Shown: piece by piece, positions 12,477-14,093 of the stretch
Layout: every line of letters begins with the position of its first letter
Position numbering within the stretch: position 1 is the stretch's first letter
Assembly (NCBI GenBank): GCA_035248725.1
Contig: DATFHG010000055.1
Span: forward strand, 1 to 14,093
Direction: 5' to 3'
Origin: DASPMP01 sp035248725
Lineage (GTDB): Bacteria > Gemmatimonadota > Gemmatimonadetes > Gemmatimonadales > Gemmatimonadaceae
Length of the DNA stretch: 14,093 bases
The notes under the pieces: generated by a model
The model's input: the letters and a program-made list of their open reading frames with translations, nothing else
What the model was told of the DNA's origin: nothing
Databases searched by the model: none
Made by a program: the position numbers and the translations under genes

Positions 12477-13964
12477 ATGGCAGCACGCACCGAAGGCAAA
12501 CCGCAGGGTCGTATCCTCGTCGCGGACGACGAAGCGGCCATCGCCAATGGCCTGAGCGCAATCCTCGCGGACGAGGGCTATGAAGTGGAGGTTGCGGCCG
12601 ACGGTCAGAAAGCGCTCGAGCGCCTGTCGAACGACCGCTTTGGCGTGGTGCTGGCCGATCTCAAGATGCCCAAGCTGGACGGCATCGCGCTGCTCAAGTC
12701 CATTCGCGAGCGTGAGATTCCGACCGAGTTCGTGATGATCACCGGCCAGGGATCCACCGAGATGGCGATCGAGGCGATGAAGGAAGGTGCGGCGGATTAC
12801 ATCGAGAAGCCGCTCAACGCCGAGCGTCTCAACAAGCTCAAGGCGCAGATTCCGAAGCTGCTGCAGCAGTTCGCCGTTCAGGTGCAGAACCAGCAGTTGT
12901 CCGCCAAGCTCGAAGGGCTCACGCACTATGGTGAGCTCACGGGCCAGTCGGAGGAGATGCGCCAGGTCTATCAGGTGATCGACGCGGTGGCGCCGTCGAA
13001 TGCGAGCGTGCTCATTCTCGGCGAGTCGGGAACGGGCAAGGAGCTGGTAGCGCGCGCCGTGCATGCGAAGAGCGATCGCGTAAAAGGCCCCTTCTTCGCT
13101 CTCAACTGCGCGGCGCTGCCGAAGGAGATCCTCGAGAACGAGCTGTTCGGCCACGAGAAGGGGGCGTTCACCGGCAGCACGAACGAGAAGCAGGGCGCGT
13201 TCGAGTTGGCGTCGGGCGGTACCCTCTTTCTCGACGAGGTGGCCGAGATGTCACCCGACATTCAGGTGAAGCTGCTGCGCGCGCTGGAAAGCCGGCAGGT
13301 GCGGCGGCTCGGCGGCAAGAAGGAGATCGACGTCGACATTCGCGTCGTCGCCGCGACGAACAAGAACCTCGAGAAGGCCCTCGCGGAGGGCGAGATGCGC
13401 GAGGACCTGTACTATCGCCTCGCCGTCGTGGAGCTGGTGCTGCCGCCGCTGCGTGAGCGTACCGATGACGCACAGCTGCTGGCATCCGAGTTTCTCGAGC
13501 GCTTCGCGCAGCAGAACGGCAAGAAGATCAGCGGGTTCACGGACGACGCATGGCAGTGGGTTCTCACCTACCACTGGCCCGGCAACGTGCGCGAGCTGAA
13601 AAACACGGTCGAGCGCGGCGTGATCATGGCGCGCGGCGACAAGATCCAGCTGTCGGACCTCATGCCCAGGCATCTCCGCAACTCGTCCGACACGCCCGCG
13701 TCGGTCACGATTCCCGTGGGCTCATCGATGGCGGATGCGCAACGCCAGCTGGTGTTGCGCACGTTCGCCAACGCCAACGGCGATGCGGATCGGGCCGCGA
13801 AGACGCTCGGGATGTCGGTGGACGACATTCGCCGCGAGCTGCGCGCGCTGATCGACGGCGATCTGGCCGTCGTCGACGACAACGGTCGCGCAGTCCGGCG
13901 TCCGCCGGTTGCCAGCGCGGCCGCGGCCGAAGCGCCCAAGGCGAAGGCCGCGAAAAAGAAGTAG
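12477..13964 (+). CDS. NtrC-family sigma54-dependent response regulator
   Basis: This 495-aa transcription activator remodels sigma54 RNA polymerase after phosphorylation. The receiver domain (about 11-125) has the acidic pair D17/D18, phosphoacceptor D61 in L-A-D-L-K-M-P, T89 and K111. The AAA+ domain (about 152-395) has Walker A G-E-S-G-T-G-K-E (182-189), the sigma54-contact loop G-A-F-T-G-S (229-234; the usual form is GAFTGA), Walker B G-G-T-L-F-L-D-E (247-254), the A-A-T-N sensor and W-P-G-N-V-R-E-L (367-374). The C-terminal Fis-like helix-turn-helix (about 423-459, with A-A-K-T-L-G-M-S-V-D-D-I-R-R-E-L) has an unusual recognition helix and is followed by an Ala/Lys tail ending K-K-K. The start ATG 12477 has a pyrimidine-rich leader rather than a Shine-Dalgarno. 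Its partner is probably the preceding histidine protein. I saw no convincing -24/-12 sigma54 promoter in the window, so targets are unknown. Confidence 0.95.
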   Translation: MAARTEGKPQGRILVADDEAAIANGLSAILADEGYEVEVAADGQKALERLSNDRFGVVLADLKMPKLDGIALLKSIREREIPTEFVMITGQGSTEMAIEAMKEGAADYIEKPLNAERLNKLKAQIPKLLQQFAVQVQNQQLSAKLEGLTHYGELTGQSEEMRQVYQVIDAVAPSNASVLILGESGTGKELVARAVHAKSDRVKGPFFALNCAALPKEILENELFGHEKGAFTGSTNEKQGAFELASGGTLFLDEVAEMSPDIQVKLLRALESRQVRRLGGKKEIDVDIRVVAATNKNLEKALAEGEMREDLYYRLAVVELVLPPLRERTDDAQLLASEFLERFAQQNGKKISGFTDDAWQWVLTYHWPGNVRELKNTVERGVIMARGDKIQLSDLMPRHLRNSSDTPASVTIPVGSSMADAQRQLVLRTFANANGDADRAAKTLGMSVDDIRRELRALIDGDLAVVDDNGRAVRRPPVASAAAAEAPKAKAAKKK

Positions 13965-13979
13965 TATTCCGTTGAATCC

Positions 13980-14093
13980 ATGGACCAACGCATGCGCGAT
14001 TACGATTTCGACGACGACGAGCCGTACGTAATCATCGAGAGACGATCCGGGGGGATGGGTTCTTTCCTGGCCGGACTCGCGGTCGGTGCCGGC
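13980..14093 (+). CDS. N-terminal fragment of a YtxH-like small membrane protein, cut by window end
   Basis: From ATG 13980 the frame stays open for 38 codons to the window edge. It begins M-D-Q-R-M-R-D-Y-D-F-D-D-D-E-P-Y-V-I-I-E-R-R-S-G-G, an acidic start followed by a basic turn, then M-G-S-F-L-A-G-L-A-V-G-A-G, the start of a glycine-rich transmembrane helix. This pattern matches the N-terminus of YtxH-like proteins, which have one membrane helix and a coiled-coil/charged tail and are often linked to general stress. ATG 13992 is an alternative start. It lies 15 bases after the regulator stop, so it may belong to the same operon. The assignment rests on a short stretch only. Confidence 0.7.
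   Translation, partial: MDQRMRDYDFDDDEPYVIIERRSGGMGSFLAGLAVGAG

Noticed and set aside
8186..14093. Sigma54 -24/-12 promoter for the regulator's own operon
   Set aside because: TGGCAC-like and TTGC-like pieces occur inside genes, but none with the required spacing and an upstream-of-gene position.

Overview
The window is GC-rich bacterial chromosome with dense genes and long shadow ORFs in other frames, as expected at high GC. The gene set suggests a Gemmatimonadota member (Gemmatimonas/Gemmatirosa-like): a SusC/SusD outer-membrane pair, a PadR regulator coupled to an 'orphan duplicated permease' (ADOP), a secreted orphan plug-domain protein and a YtxH-like start. This placement is inferred from gene content, not from a marker gene; Acidobacteriota or a neighbouring phylum remains possible.

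Layout. (1) 3-4104, plus strand: the 3' part of a SusC/RagA TonB-dependent transporter and a complete SusD/RagB lipoprotein, probably one nutrient-uptake operon of unknown substrate. It ends at a perfect 17-bp hairpin (4124-4161) that can also serve the converging gene. (2) 4203-4961, minus strand: a secreted protein with a glycine-zipper-like segment and a TonB-plug-like domain but no barrel. (3) A 156-bp divergent intergenic region carries a TTGACA -35 box and an inverted repeat, probably the PadR operator. (4) 5118-8185: padR and an ADOP permease. (5) 8257 to the window end: six closely packed plus-strand genes. They are a PhnP-like metallo-beta-lactamase-fold hydrolase, glucose-6-phosphate isomerase, a long class II aldolase, a 197-aa histidine-kinase-like protein with an H-box but no recognisable ATP site, an NtrC-type sigma54 response regulator, and the first 38 codons of a YtxH-like membrane protein. 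Gaps are 7-18 nt from the hydrolase onward, so an operon is likely.

How they fit. The first block is envelope nutrient import. The padR/ADOP block is a self-regulated membrane-permease unit. The last block places two upper-glycolysis enzymes directly upstream of a possible two-component pair. In that pair the histidine protein resembles Spo0B/ChpT-type phosphotransferases (DHp helix plus degenerate ATPase fold) more than a sensor kinase. This is the most interesting feature: a possible phosphorelay feeding a sigma54 activator, co-transcribed with glycolytic genes.

There are no tRNA or rRNA genes, CRISPR arrays, insertion sequences or integrases that I can see. No gene-free stretch exceeds 300 bases; the longest is 4962-5117.
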